Shown: positions 25,790-35,102 of the stretch, in pieces
How positions within the stretch are numbered: the first letter of the stretch is position 1
Layout: each line of letters opens with the position of its first letter
Assembly (NCBI RefSeq): GCF_030056665.1
Contig: NZ_JASHIG010000016.1
DNA length: 64,000 nucleotides
Strand: one strand, 5' to 3'
DNA from: Flectobacillus roseus
GTDB taxonomy: Bacteria > Bacteroidota > Bacteroidia > Cytophagales > Spirosomataceae
Program-made: the position numbers and the translations under genes
Notes under the pieces: model-generated
The model's database searches: none
What the model was told of the DNA's origin: nothing
What the model saw: the letters and a program-made list of their open reading frames with translations, nothing else

Positions 25790-26401
25790 TTAGTTGATAG
25801 ACTGTCCTACTGACTCAATCCACTGATTGAACAACTTGGTCTCTAATTGACAAGCTACTGAAGCGTGATCTTCCCAATTACTTGAAAACTCTTTTAATTG
25901 AGTAATCATTTCCGCCAAATGTCCCTCTTCCTCCACAATAATAGATTTCATATTGACTTTTGACTTGGCTTGGTCTAGTACTTCTTGGTAAACTGGATAT
26001 AATTCATCGGCACGAACTTCGATAGCATAAGTCACCAATAAATAAGCCGCATATTTGAGTTCAACCCCTGATAATTGCAAAGTAGCTTTTAGGTATTTAC
26101 AAACCTGTAAATCAAGGAGATTCAGATAAGCATAACTAGCAAAAGGAGCTATCAAGAACTCATCATCATAAGTTGCATAATCGTCAATTTGGGCAACTTT
26201 CTGAATTTGTTTCTTTAGATAAAAAGCGTGACGAGCCTCCTCAGCGGCGTGCTTTAACACAATATAAGAAACTTTTCTTTTGTGTTCAGATGCTGAAATT
26301 TTTCTAGCACCAGTGTTTTCCATCAACGACAAAGTATTCAAAAAACGAGCATGAATTGCATTGTCGGATACGACTTTTCCTAAAATTTCTTGTAATTTCA
26401 T
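25790..26401 (-). CDS. Ferritin-like diiron protein
   Basis: 203 residues from ATG 26401; an in-frame TTG lies two codons upstream. The four-helix diiron pattern can be read: Glu 28 (SLMENTG), Glu 55 and His 58 (EEARH), an acidic helix AIEVRADELY (Glu 128/133), and Glu 158 and His 161 (EEEGH). This is the ExxH-repeat layout of the ferritin-like/rubrerythrin-MiaE superfamily. The function could be oxidative or hydroxylating; the substrate is unknown. It is divergent from the GNAT gene, with 70 bases between them. Confidence 0.7.
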   Translation of the reverse strand: MKLQEILGKVVSDNAIHARFLNTLSLMENTGARKISASEHKRKVSYIVLKHAAEEARHAFYLKKQIQKVAQIDDYATYDDEFLIAPFASYAYLNLLDLQVCKYLKATLQLSGVELKYAAYLLVTYAIEVRADELYPVYQEVLDQAKSKVNMKSIIVEEEGHLAEMITQLKEFSSNWEDHASVACQLETKLFNQWIESVGQSIN

Positions 26402-26471
26402 ATTCAAAAATATATTAATCGCAGTATGCTGTGGTTTTCTTCATCAAAAAATTAAATACTTTGTTTATTTT

Positions 26472-26966
26472 ATGCAATTTCATTATGTAAACTATTCAAA
26501 TCAGGAGCTTGCTATAGTTCAGGAGTTATTTGAAGAATACTCTCGTGAACTAGGAATAGATCTATGTTTCCAAAATTTTGAGCAAGAACTTCAAACGCTA
26601 TCAAAAGTCTACGCTCCACCGATGGGTTGCATAATTATATTGTATCATGAACAACATCCTGCTGGTTGCGTAGCACTGAAGCCCATAGGTCAGGGAGTTT
26701 GTGAAATGAAAAGACTATATATTCGTCCTGATTTTCGTGGTTTAAAATATGGAAAAAAATTAGCCCACGAATTAGTCTCATTTGCTTACAAAGCAGGGTA
26801 TTCGACCATGAAATTAGATACCCTCACCACGCTAACAGACGCCATCAGGCTGTATCGTTCGATGAAATTTGTCGAAACAGCACCTTATGTCTACAATCCG
26901 TTAGACAATGTTTTATACTTTGAATTAAACTTAGAGGACTATTTTCAATCCAAACTTGAGAGTTAG
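26472..26966 (+). CDS. GNAT family N-acetyltransferase
   Basis: 164 residues from the ATG at about 26472 (MQFHYVNYSN); the longer frame starts with TTG inside the divergent gene and is unlikely. The acetyl-CoA binding signature is present: CEMKRLYIRPDFRGLKYGKKL (motif A, with R/Q-x-x-G-x-G/A replaced by RGLKYG), followed by LDTLTTLTDAIRLYRSMKF (motif B with the usual LY.. MGF-like end). The substrate is unknown. It is a stand-alone gene. Confidence 0.85.
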   Translation: MQFHYVNYSNQELAIVQELFEEYSRELGIDLCFQNFEQELQTLSKVYAPPMGCIIILYHEQHPAGCVALKPIGQGVCEMKRLYIRPDFRGLKYGKKLAHELVSFAYKAGYSTMKLDTLTTLTDAIRLYRSMKFVETAPYVYNPLDNVLYFELNLEDYFQSKLES

Positions 26967-27075
26967 CCCAATAGCTTTAATGCTTATCTATTCATAACAA
27001 ACAAAAATAAAGCGCTATTGTTATTTTGCTTTTATCACACTACCTACAACACTTTTGTTGTTATTTAAAATTTTA

Positions 27076-28068
27076 ATGAAAAAACTATTCATCACTTCTT
27101 CAGCCATTGTATTGCTTTTGGCACTTGGCTCGTGGGGATTTTTGGTCCACCGCACAATCCACCAAATTTCAATTTACTCACTTCCAAAACCGTTGCAATT
27201 ATTCTTTGGAAGCGAAATGGATTATCTCGTTTACAATTCTGTTCGCCCTGATGTTCGTCGCAAAGATGACCCAAAAGAGGAAACCAAACACTTCATCGAC
27301 GGCGATGCGCCGGTTTTTGGCAAAGAAGGTCTTGACAATATTCCTCACAAATGGGAAGATGCCGTAAAAAAATACTCAGAGGATACCCTTCGCAAATACG
27401 GTACTGTACCTTGGGAGGTTTTGTGGCTCAAAGATAAGCTCACCAACGCATTTAAGAACAAACAAAAAGATAGTATTTTGTATTATGCGGCCGATATGGG
27501 TCATTATATTTCGGATGCGCACGTGCCTTTGCACACTAGTTACAATTATGACGGTCAGTTGACTAACCAAAAGGGCTTGCACTCGTTGTGGGAAAGTACT
27601 GTTCCTGAACTCCATTTTGACTCTTATAATTTGTATCAAAAGCACAAAGCTCATTATTTGAAAAACCCTGAAGCTGAGATTTGGAAAGTTGCCCAAAAAT
27701 CAAGCGAAATGCTTAAGGCTGTTTTTGAAGAAGAAATTAAGGCTTCTGAAGGATTTACTGAAGCTCAAAAATTTAAGCGTTCAGAAAGATTTGGTCAAAT
27801 GCGCAAAAACTACACGCCTGAATTTGCCAAAGCCTATGCCAAACGTCTTGGCAACTCTGTAAATGAGCGTTTGTTAGAATCATCTCAATGTGTGGCTGAC
27901 TTTTGGTACACTTGTTGGGTGGATGCGGGTTGTCCAGATTTGAGTGATATAACTAAAAATATGGACGCTACCAAGCAAAAAATCAAAACTGAAAGTAAAG
28001 CTTGGAAGAAAAATGAGCTTTTAAAAAATGGTTTACTTCAATCTCGCAAAGCTACTCCTGAGAACTAG
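27076..28068 (+). CDS. Exported zinc-dependent phospholipase C / S1-P1 nuclease-like protein
   Basis: 330 residues from ATG 27076, with a signal peptide (LFITSSAIVLLLALGSWGF). In the zinc phospholipase C / S1-P1 fold the metal site uses the mature N-terminal Trp and several His/Asp. Here Trp 20 and His 25 (WGFLVHRTIHQ), an Asp in HFIDGD, the block DMGHYISDAHVPLH (about residues 140-153) and a later GLHSLWES are all present. The enzyme is therefore probably active in the periplasm or outside, on phospholipid or nucleic acid. Which one is open. Confidence 0.75.
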   Translation: MKKLFITSSAIVLLLALGSWGFLVHRTIHQISIYSLPKPLQLFFGSEMDYLVYNSVRPDVRRKDDPKEETKHFIDGDAPVFGKEGLDNIPHKWEDAVKKYSEDTLRKYGTVPWEVLWLKDKLTNAFKNKQKDSILYYAADMGHYISDAHVPLHTSYNYDGQLTNQKGLHSLWESTVPELHFDSYNLYQKHKAHYLKNPEAEIWKVAQKSSEMLKAVFEEEIKASEGFTEAQKFKRSERFGQMRKNYTPEFAKAYAKRLGNSVNERLLESSQCVADFWYTCWVDAGCPDLSDITKNMDATKQKIKTESKAWKKNELLKNGLLQSRKATPEN

Positions 28069-28077
28069 GTTATTGCT

Positions 28078-28302
28078 ATTGAGTGATTTGTGATTGAATG
28101 ATGAGTGATTCTTCATTGAATAGTAGAGAGGCAATGATTGCGTCTAAAGATATGATGTCATTCTGAAATATAGTATCAAAAAAAGGCGGTCGAAAAACTA
28201 ATTTCGACCGCCTTTTTTGATAGATAAAAACTTGAAGAATAATTCTAGTTATGAGACGCAATCATTGCGTCTCTACAGAGATTGATTCACTCAATGATCA
28301 AA
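28078..28302. repeat. Dispersed composite repeat, copy A (with terminator)
   Basis: Left arm with repeated GAGTGA/TGATTGAATGA motifs (28078-28122), GAGGCAATGATTGCGTCT (28126-28144), a terminator at 28174-28222, the palindrome GAGACGCAATCATTGCGTCTC (28253-28273), and a right arm TTGATTCACTCAATGATCA (28282-28300) that contains the stop codon of the regulator gene. Copies B, C and D lie at 42.4, 53.1 and 60.2 kb. Confidence 0.7.
28174..28222. terminator. Bidirectional terminator inside repeat copy A
   Basis: Arms TATCAAAAAAAGGCGGTCGAAA and TTTCGACCGCCTTTTTTGATA (split here into parts to show pairing, one bulged A) form a stem of about 20 bp flanked by A and T runs. It serves the convergent genes ending at 28068 and 28298. 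Confidence 0.85.
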
Positions 28303-31300
28303 CCTTATCTCTCATTTCGGAAGGTGATTTGCCGTATTCCTTTTTGAATATTCTGGTAAAATATGATGGATCGTTGAAGCCTACTTTGTAGGCAATTTCA
28401 GACACGGTATAACTTTCTGTTTCGAGCAATTGCACTGCACGCTTCAAACGAATATTTCTGATAAACTCATTTCCTGAAAGATTGGTCAAACTTTTGAGTT
28501 TTCGATACAACTGCATATTACTCATCTTCAATTCAGATTCTAATTGCTGAATATCAAAAGCTGGATTGTCGATATTCTCTTCAACCGTGCGAATGGCTCG
28601 TTCAAGAAAATGCTCATCAGCAGTATTTAGCGTAATTTCTTTAGGTTGAATTTCGACTTCTTGTGTAAAACGCTCACGGAGTTTACGACGAATTTCCAAA
28701 AGGTTTTTGACACGAACTTCCAATAAATTTGCATTAAATGGCTTTGTGATATAGTCATCGGCACCAACTTCCCAACCTACAATCTTACTTTCGTTATTGC
28801 TTTTCGAAGTAAGAATAATCACTGGAATATGGCTAGTTTTGACATTTTCTTTTACCAAACCACAAAACTCAACACCTGTCAACTCTGGCATCATCCAGTC
28901 CGAAATAATCAAATCTGGAATAAAGTTGAGGGCTTTTTCCCAAGCTAGTTTACCATTGTCGGCTTCTAAAACTTCAAAATTCTCACTCAAAACTTCTTTA
29001 ATATACTCACGAAGCTCTTCGTTATCTTCAGCAATTAAGACAATTGGTTTTTCAGAATTGACGTTCACCTTATCATTTTTCGAAACTGCCTTTTTCAAAA
29101 TAGTAGGTGTTTCAATACCTATTTCCTTCGTTGTTTCTTTTATCCAACTTCTTTCAAAAGAATTTGCCGACACAGGTAATATGACTTTGAAGGTACTGCC
29201 CTCCTGCGGAATACTCGCTACAGAAATGTCGCCTCTATGCAATAAAATCAACTCCTTACAAAGTGCTAATCCTACTCCAGTCCCAACAATTTGTGGTTGA
29301 GTAGACTCCTGAATTTGATAAAAACGGTTAAAAATATTGGATATATGCTGTGGAGAAATACCCGAACCTGTATCTTTTACCAAAATTTGTACCTTATCTA
29401 ACTGCCCTTCTAACTGAGAAATTGGCTCAAGGATTACCTCTATCTTTCCTTTTTCGGGGGTGTATTTAAAGGCATTTGATAACAAATTAGTTACCACTTT
29501 CTCCAAAATATCTGCATCGTAAAAAGCCATCAACTGTTTTGGCTCTGTCACAAATGATAAATCAATCTGCTTTTGTTCTGCTAAGTTTTTGAAAGAAGAA
29601 GTAAGTTTTTCTAAAAACTCTACAATATCACTCTGAGATATTTCTGGAGTGAATTTACCTGCCTCCAATTTTGACAAATCCAACAGTTGATTGATCAATT
29701 TGAGCAACTGTTTGGCATTGCGATGAATCAATTTAAACTGAGATTTTTGTTTTTCGGGTAAATCAGGATTTTCAGCAAAAAATCGTTCCAACGGTGAAAT
29801 AATCAACGTAAGTGGCGTGCGAAATTCGTGCGAAATATTAGTAAAGAAATTCGTTTTGAGTTTATCCAATTCTCTAATTTGCTCTTTTTCTTTTTCCTTC
29901 AATCGTAAGTCAGATTTGAAACGCTCACGCATTTCAATCATTCTACGAAGAAATACCAAGCCTGCAACCAACATCATGGCATACAAGAAAAATGCCCACC
30001 AAGTACGATACCAAGGCGGCAATACCACTACCTGTATTTCGGCTGGTTTTTCATTCCAAACACCATCATTATTGGTAGCTTTTACTTTGAAAGTATAAGT
30101 ACCAGGGTTGAGGTTGGTGTAACTGGCAGTTCGCTGCTTACCAACGTAGTTCCAATCTTGATCAAAGCCCTCCATGATATAGGCATATTGATTATTCTTG
30201 AGTTGTTGAAAATCCAAGGCTACATAATCAATGGCAAAAACATTCTGACTTGATTTAAAAACAATTTCTTTTGTTACTGAAATATCTTGTTCCAGAGGCG
30301 AATCTTCTCCAATAAAAACAGGCTTATTAAACAATTTTACACCTGTCAAATAAATATGAGGCACCTCATTGCTTCCTTTCAAGCTATCAGGATTGAAAAC
30401 ATTGAGACCGCCTGTCCCGCCAAAAAACATATCGCCTTTTTGGTTTTTGGCATAGGCATTAATCAAAAATTCCTTTCCTTGTAAACCGTCTGACTCAGCA
30501 AAATTTTTGAACTTCCATTTTTTGGTATCAAAAACAGCCAAACCTTCGTTGGTAGCAAGCCATAAATTCTGGTGACCATCTTCCATAATACCTTTAACGG
30601 CATTGTTGGGCAAACCATCTTTGACTGTTAGACTTTTAAACGTTCTGGTATTAGGATAAAACAAGTTTAGGCCTCCGCCATTTGTCCCTACCCAAATTCT
30701 TTTTCTAGAATCTTGAAAAATACGAAGTACAGCACTTCCTCTCAAACTTCCTTCGGCATCTGTTTGCTGGTAATGAGTCACCCGACGTGTACGAGGATTA
30801 TAGGCGAAAATGCCGTTGTTGTTTGAGCCAACCCACAAATTCCCTAGAAAATCTTCCATCAAGGAATTGACATTTACTCCTAATAGTCGACCAACCTTAT
30901 TCAATTCGGGAATCGGTGTAAACGTTTTCGCTTGTTTATCAAAAAGTAATACGCCTGAGCCTTGTGTACCCAACCACACTTTATTTGGGTACCTTGACAA
31001 GGCAATAGCGGTCATATTCATTCCATATTTACCTCTTGAGTAGGTAAAGTTTTCAAAACCCCCACTTCCTTTCTTCAATAATCTCAAACCAACGCCCCAA
31101 ACGCCCACAAACATATCGCCATCTCGGTCATGCTGAAGAAAGACAATATCATTATTATTCTGAATTTTAGCAGATTCTTGGTCGTTGATATAATGTGTAA
31201 ATTGATTATTGGCACGGTCGAGTAAGGTCAAACCACTATTACTACCAACCCAAATACGGTCGTTGGTTTCGCAACTGATAGAGGTCACACGATTACTTAA

Positions 31301-32374
31301 TAAACTTTGTGGTGAGTTAGATTTATGACGATATAAAGCAAATTTTGAATGACGACTATAATGTACATTGACGCCACCTTCCCAAGTCCCAATCCATATA
31401 TTATTGTCTCTATCGACACATAATGACATGATGGAAAACGAGCTTAATCCAGTATCTGAATCAAGATTTGCCTGTACACGAGAGATATTGGCAAAGTCAG
31501 AACTTTTGACCAAAATGGCACCGTTGTCTGTTCCAATCCATAATGTACCTTCCTTATCACGTACCATAGAGGTAATGATGTTTTCTTTGTCCGTTACATA
31601 AGGATTGTACAGTAGCCGCGTGAATTGTTTGGTACGAATGTCAAATTTATAAAGACCATTGCCACGAGTTCCGACCAACAAATCGCCATTGAGGTCTTCA
31701 AATAAACAATTGATTTGATTTTTTTGAGGTGGTAACTCGTTTTCCAGCCTAAAAGTATGCGCTTTTCGCTGAGCATCGAGCATGGTCATTACGCCATAGT
31801 GCCCCCCAAGCCAAAGGTTGCCTCTTTTATCTTTATAAAAACGAGTAATATCATTGGCATTGAGCTGACGAGATTCTGTTAGACGCCAAGCAATGGTATT
31901 ATCTTCGAGATTGAAACACAGCAAACCATAGCCATAGGTAGCTGCCCAAATTTTGCGGTCTTTGGTAGCGACAATGCCCGAAATACTTCGATCACTAATA
32001 TTAGATTGATATTTGGCTTGCTTGAAGCGAATAAATTTTCCTGAAGCTACATCTAGCTTATTGACACCACCATTGATTGTCCCAATCCATAAATTACCGT
32101 CGGGGTCTTCGGTGATACAAGAAATATTACTACTAGAAATAGAATTAGGGTCGTCAAAATCGTGACGATACACGGTGAAGCTGTAGCCATCGTACTTATT
32201 GAGACCATCTGAAGTGGCAAACCAAAGAAAGCCTTTACTATCTTGAAAAATATTGAAAGCAGTGCTTTGAGAAAGACCATGCTGAGTACCAATACGGTTA
32301 AACCTCAGTTGCCCTGTGGTTGTGTGTACGTATTGTAGTATTATCAATATAATCAGTAAACTTCTGACTTTCAT
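28298..32374 (-). CDS. Hybrid two-component sensor/regulator (reg_prop-Y_Y_Y-HisKA-receiver-AraC)
   Basis: 1358 residues. After a signal peptide (SLLIILIILQYVHTTTG) come about 14 repeats of the two-component propeller type (GLSQSTAFNIFQDSKGFLWFAT-like). Then follow the Y_Y_Y periplasmic sandwich (about 690-770), one membrane segment (WWAFFLYAMMLVAGLVF, about 785-803), a HisKA domain with phospho-acceptor His 849 (NISHEFRTPL), HATPase, a receiver with Asp 1159 (ISDWMMPE), and a C-terminal AraC-type HTH (GFNDPSYFTRIFKKEYGKSP). Such proteins sense a glycan in the periplasm and control its utilisation genes. No SusC/SusD pair lies nearby, so the target locus is elsewhere or is not of the usual type. 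Confidence 0.95.
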   Translation of the reverse strand: MKVRSLLIILIILQYVHTTTGQLRFNRIGTQHGLSQSTAFNIFQDSKGFLWFATSDGLNKYDGYSFTVYRHDFDDPNSISSSNISCITEDPDGNLWIGTINGGVNKLDVASGKFIRFKQAKYQSNISDRSISGIVATKDRKIWAATYGYGLLCFNLEDNTIAWRLTESRQLNANDITRFYKDKRGNLWLGGHYGVMTMLDAQRKAHTFRLENELPPQKNQINCLFEDLNGDLLVGTRGNGLYKFDIRTKQFTRLLYNPYVTDKENIITSMVRDKEGTLWIGTDNGAILVKSSDFANISRVQANLDSDTGLSSFSIMSLCVDRDNNIWIGTWEGGVNVHYSRHSKFALYRHKSNSPQSLLSNRVTSISCETNDRIWVGSNSGLTLLDRANNQFTHYINDQESAKIQNNNDIVFLQHDRDGDMFVGVWGVGLRLLKKGSGGFENFTYSRGKYGMNMTAIALSRYPNKVWLGTQGSGVLLFDKQAKTFTPIPELNKVGRLLGVNVNSLMEDFLGNLWVGSNNNGIFAYNPRTRRVTHYQQTDAEGSLRGSAVLRIFQDSRKRIWVGTNGGGLNLFYPNTRTFKSLTVKDGLPNNAVKGIMEDGHQNLWLATNEGLAVFDTKKWKFKNFAESDGLQGKEFLINAYAKNQKGDMFFGGTGGLNVFNPDSLKGSNEVPHIYLTGVKLFNKPVFIGEDSPLEQDISVTKEIVFKSSQNVFAIDYVALDFQQLKNNQYAYIMEGFDQDWNYVGKQRTASYTNLNPGTYTFKVKATNNDGVWNEKPAEIQVVVLPPWYRTWWAFFLYAMMLVAGLVFLRRMIEMRERFKSDLRLKEKEKEQIRELDKLKTNFFTNISHEFRTPLTLIISPLERFFAENPDLPEKQKSQFKLIHRNAKQLLKLINQLLDLSKLEAGKFTPEISQSDIVEFLEKLTSSFKNLAEQKQIDLSFVTEPKQLMAFYDADILEKVVTNLLSNAFKYTPEKGKIEVILEPISQLEGQLDKVQILVKDTGSGISPQHISNIFNRFYQIQESTQPQIVGTGVGLALCKELILLHRGDISVASIPQEGSTFKVILPVSANSFERSWIKETTKEIGIETPTILKKAVSKNDKVNVNSEKPIVLIAEDNEELREYIKEVLSENFEVLEADNGKLAWEKALNFIPDLIISDWMMPELTGVEFCGLVKENVKTSHIPVIILTSKSNNESKIVGWEVGADDYITKPFNANLLEVRVKNLLEIRRKLRERFTQEVEIQPKEITLNTADEHFLERAIRTVEENIDNPAFDIQQLESELKMSNMQLYRKLKSLTNLSGNEFIRNIRLKRAVQLLETESYTVSEIAYKVGFNDPSYFTRIFKKEYGKSPSEMRDKV

Positions 32375-32491
32375 TAATTTAAACCTCCTTGATGCAATTT
32401 AAGGGTAAAAGCGCAATTTTCGAAGCTTTTTTGCCTTTTGACTAAATCTCTTAGTTCATTGCTATCGTTCGCTCGATAAGATACGAATGTA

Positions 32492-33346
32492 TTAAAGTGA
32501 ATTTCGTTGAATAAAGCGAATAGGTGTTTTGATATGTTCTTTTTTTCGTTGTAAAATTAAATTAGCTGCATGTCGACCAAGTTCTTCGTAATTGATGGTT
32601 ACCACAGATATTCCTCCACATAAAACTTCTTTTAGAGGTGTTTCATTGTATGAAATAATACCAATATTTTCACCTAATGATAACTGGCGTTTGCTGCAAA
32701 GTTTCAGAATATCGGCAAGACCTTGTTCTGAAAGGATCAAAAATACTTGATTTGGTTTAACAACCTCTTCTTTTATTTCATTTATTACATGAAAGTCAAA
32801 AGAATATTGTTTTGCAAACTTCTGAATCCCCTCTTCCAGTGACTTGGCAATTGTATTGGATTCGTTCACAACCAAATTAATGGTTTGATATTTACTTAAT
32901 GAATCTTTTATCTCCGAAAATATTCGTTGAATTCCCTCCTCAAAGTCGTGGTACACACAAGCATATTCACCTCGGATAAACTCGTTTCGTTTATCCAAAA
33001 TTAGTAGTTTTTCCTTAGGAATACTATTAAGTGTTTTTAGAACATCTTCATGAAGATAAGACGAATGCAACAACACAGCCACATGATCGTATTCGGTAAT
33101 TCTTTCTCGAATTACTTGGTCGAAGTGCTGAGTTGACAGTGGTGTAACCTGATGAACATATACATCGACATGAGCTTTTTCTCCCAATTTTTCGAGAAAA
33201 CTTTGGTAGATTTTATCTTTAAAATCACTCAGTTTGTTAAAAACTAGCAGCACCTTCATGGAGGCGACACCAGTCTGATTGTCGAGAATAGTTTGAGGTT
33301 TTGTCACGTGTATATGTGGGTACGATGGAATACTTTCTATTTTCAA
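32492..33346 (-). CDS. PBP-like sensor domain protein without the DNA-binding domain, paralogue of the neighbouring GntR
   Basis: 284 residues if TTG 33346 is used; ATG 33259 (MKVLLVFNKL) gives 255. The whole protein aligns with the C-terminal sensor domain of the GntR regulator at 34017 (same order: alpha/beta domain, LGENIGIISYNETPLKEVLCGG against LGKEVGLISLNDSCYKEILAGG, and the ending RNSL). The helix-turn-helix is missing. An in-frame stop precedes the TTG and I could not find an HTH in other frames upstream. It is a truncated relic or a free effector-binding partner. Confidence 0.7.
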   Translation of the reverse strand: MKIESIPSYPHIHVTKPQTILDNQTGVASMKVLLVFNKLSDFKDKIYQSFLEKLGEKAHVDVYVHQVTPLSTQHFDQVIRERITEYDHVAVLLHSSYLHEDVLKTLNSIPKEKLLILDKRNEFIRGEYACVYHDFEEGIQRIFSEIKDSLSKYQTINLVVNESNTIAKSLEEGIQKFAKQYSFDFHVINEIKEEVVKPNQVFLILSEQGLADILKLCSKRQLSLGENIGIISYNETPLKEVLCGGISVVTINYEELGRHAANLILQRKKEHIKTPIRFIQRNSL

Positions 33347-33560
33347 ATCTCTATTTTTTTCTACTTACTCAAAAATACTCAGTAGGTAATATAGGTAATG
33401 TCCTGCACTATGCCGTAAATAAAATTTGAAGCATGACAGCCACCTACAGCAGGGCATTTCAGGACAGGTCTTGGATCATCGAAAGTCTACCTTTGACAGA
33501 AAGTTTTGGTTCAAAAACTTACTTCAACAATTCAATGAAGTTTTAAAGTTTTTGTTAATT

Positions 33561-33592
33561 AAAGTCCTTTACCTCTGGTCTAGGACTTTTTT
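33561..33592 (+). terminator. Terminator-like hairpin in the regulator intergenic region
   Basis: AAAGTCCT (33561-33568) pairs with AGGACTTT (33582-33589), followed by TTT. No + strand gene ends here, so it may terminate a short unknown transcript starting between 33.35 and 33.55 kb. Confidence 0.5.
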
Positions 33593-33686
33593 GTTTTCAG
33601 GAATATTCCCAGAAAAATACAACTTCAACATTTCTACACTTTACTTGTAGCAAACCGTATTTTCTTCTGACATTTTTTACACAATC

Positions 33687-33792
33687 TGCAATATATGTCC
33701 TACCAGATTCAAAAAAAGAACTTTTTGCAAGATATGTACTAGTATTTGCCAAATGTGTCCTAACAGAATCGAGCAATAATGGTCTATCTTTG
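33687..33792 (+). promoter_or_regulatory. Three related 24-bp repeats and a -7 box upstream of the GntR gene
   Basis: Three copies of a degenerate motif, CTGCAATATATGTCCTACC.., TTGCAAGATATGTACTAGT.. and TTGCCAAATGTGTCCTAAC.. (starts at 33687, 33726, 33746), precede TATCTTTG (33785-33792), a full match to the Bacteroidota -7 consensus. They look like tandem regulator sites. The leader to ATG 34017 is then about 215 bases. Confidence 0.5.
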
Positions 33793-34016
33793 AATCATCA
33801 AAAAACTGGATTTTATCATAATTTTTCGGTACTTATCCAATTCAGTAAAAAATTAAAAAAGCCCTTTTAGTCTTACCTCAATACAACTCGAAGGCATTTG
33901 AAACCTATCACAACTTTAGTAAATATCGTTATAAGGTAAACCAGTTTTTTGAGATCCCTTTTTCGTCGAGTACCCAATACCTTATAAAAACTATAGTAAT
34001 TCCAAAAATTAACGTA

Positions 34017-35042
34017 ATGAAGACTTTTGTAGAATTTGCCCAAATTAAGCACGACTCAAAAACCCCGAAGTACCAACAATTGGTAAACTCGCTTTTGACC
34101 GATATTGAGTCGGGAGTCCTGAAAGTTGGAGAGCGTCTCCCTTCAATCAATGAAGCTAGCGAGGAGTGCTATCTTTCAAGAGACACCGTAGAACGTGCTT
34201 ATGCCGAGTTACATCGTTTGGGTGTGATTACGTCTATCTTCAGAAAAGGTTATTTTATTTCTGGAAAATCTGCTCAAAAGAAAACTAAAGTTTTTTTCTT
34301 GGTTGGTAAAATCACCGAAAGCAATAAAGCAATTTTTAATGCTTTTGTAAATGCATCAGGTAAAGAGGTAATTGTAGATATTTTTACTTATAACTACAAG
34401 AGCGATAATTTCCGCGAGATTATCAACAACCACCTAGGTAATTATCACTACTATGTGATTATGCCTCACTTAATCGAGGAAAACGAAGAAAATATCAAAT
34501 GCCTCAAGAAAATTTCGGGCGAACGCTTGATTTTGTTGGACAAATCTCTCCAAAATCTTAACGGTACTAACTCTTCAATCGTAAATAATTCAGGCGAGGA
34601 GATTTGTAATGTTATGCAAAGCCAGTTAGAGGTATTTAAGAAATATAAAACACTCAACTTGGTACTAACAGAAGAAGAATACTTCGATGCTGAGTTGATT
34701 ACAGGTTTCCGTAACTTCTGCGAAAATAATGGCTTCGATTTCCAAGTGTTGGATGGCTTAGAAGGCGAAGAAGTAGAAGAAGGAAATGCCTATTTGACGA
34801 TGGATGATACCGATTTGGTATATGCTATCAAGTCGAGTACAACACAAGGATTTACTTTAGGAAAAGAAGTTGGCTTGATTTCACTCAATGATTCATGTTA
34901 CAAAGAAATCCTTGCAGGTGGTATCACGGTAATTTCAAGTCCTTTAGAAGAAGTTGGCAAAATAGCAGCATCTGTTGTGGTTGAGGGCAAAAAAACCAGC
35001 ACACAAATGCCAATGCAAATCATTTTAAGAAATTCATTATAA
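34017..35042 (+). CDS. GntR-type regulator with PBP-like sensor domain
   Basis: 341 residues. The N-terminal winged helix (KYQQLVNSLLTDIESGVLKVG, then RLPSINEASEECYLSRDTVERAY, residues ~20-80) is the GntR pattern. Residues 100-341 form a LacI/PBP-like effector-binding domain (VFFLVGKITESNKAIFNAF, GLISLNDSCYKEILAGGITV). Such regulators in Bacteroidota usually respond to a sugar or its derivative and control a neighbouring locus. Three repeated upstream motifs suggest autoregulation. Confidence 0.85.
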   Translation: MKTFVEFAQIKHDSKTPKYQQLVNSLLTDIESGVLKVGERLPSINEASEECYLSRDTVERAYAELHRLGVITSIFRKGYFISGKSAQKKTKVFFLVGKITESNKAIFNAFVNASGKEVIVDIFTYNYKSDNFREIINNHLGNYHYYVIMPHLIEENEENIKCLKKISGERLILLDKSLQNLNGTNSSIVNNSGEEICNVMQSQLEVFKKYKTLNLVLTEEEYFDAELITGFRNFCENNGFDFQVLDGLEGEEVEEGNAYLTMDDTDLVYAIKSSTTQGFTLGKEVGLISLNDSCYKEILAGGITVISSPLEEVGKIAASVVVEGKKTSTQMPMQIILRNSL

Positions 35043-35063
35043 TAAGGTATATTAGAAAATAAT

Positions 35064-35097
35064 AAAGCAACTTTCCCTTGGATTGTTGCTTTTTTTT
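35064..35097. terminator. Terminator between the GntR gene and queG
   Basis: AAAGCAAC (35064-35071) pairs with GTTGCTTT (35085-35092), followed by TTTTT. It serves the GntR gene; the convergent queG gene ends at 35103. Confidence 0.75.
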
Positions 35098-35102
35098 GTG
35101 CC

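Noticed and set aside
33347..34016. Frameshifted helix-turn-helix upstream of the truncated sensor gene
   Set aside because: I read the minus-strand frames and found no GntR- or LacI-like helix-turn-helix pattern; an in-frame stop precedes the TTG start.
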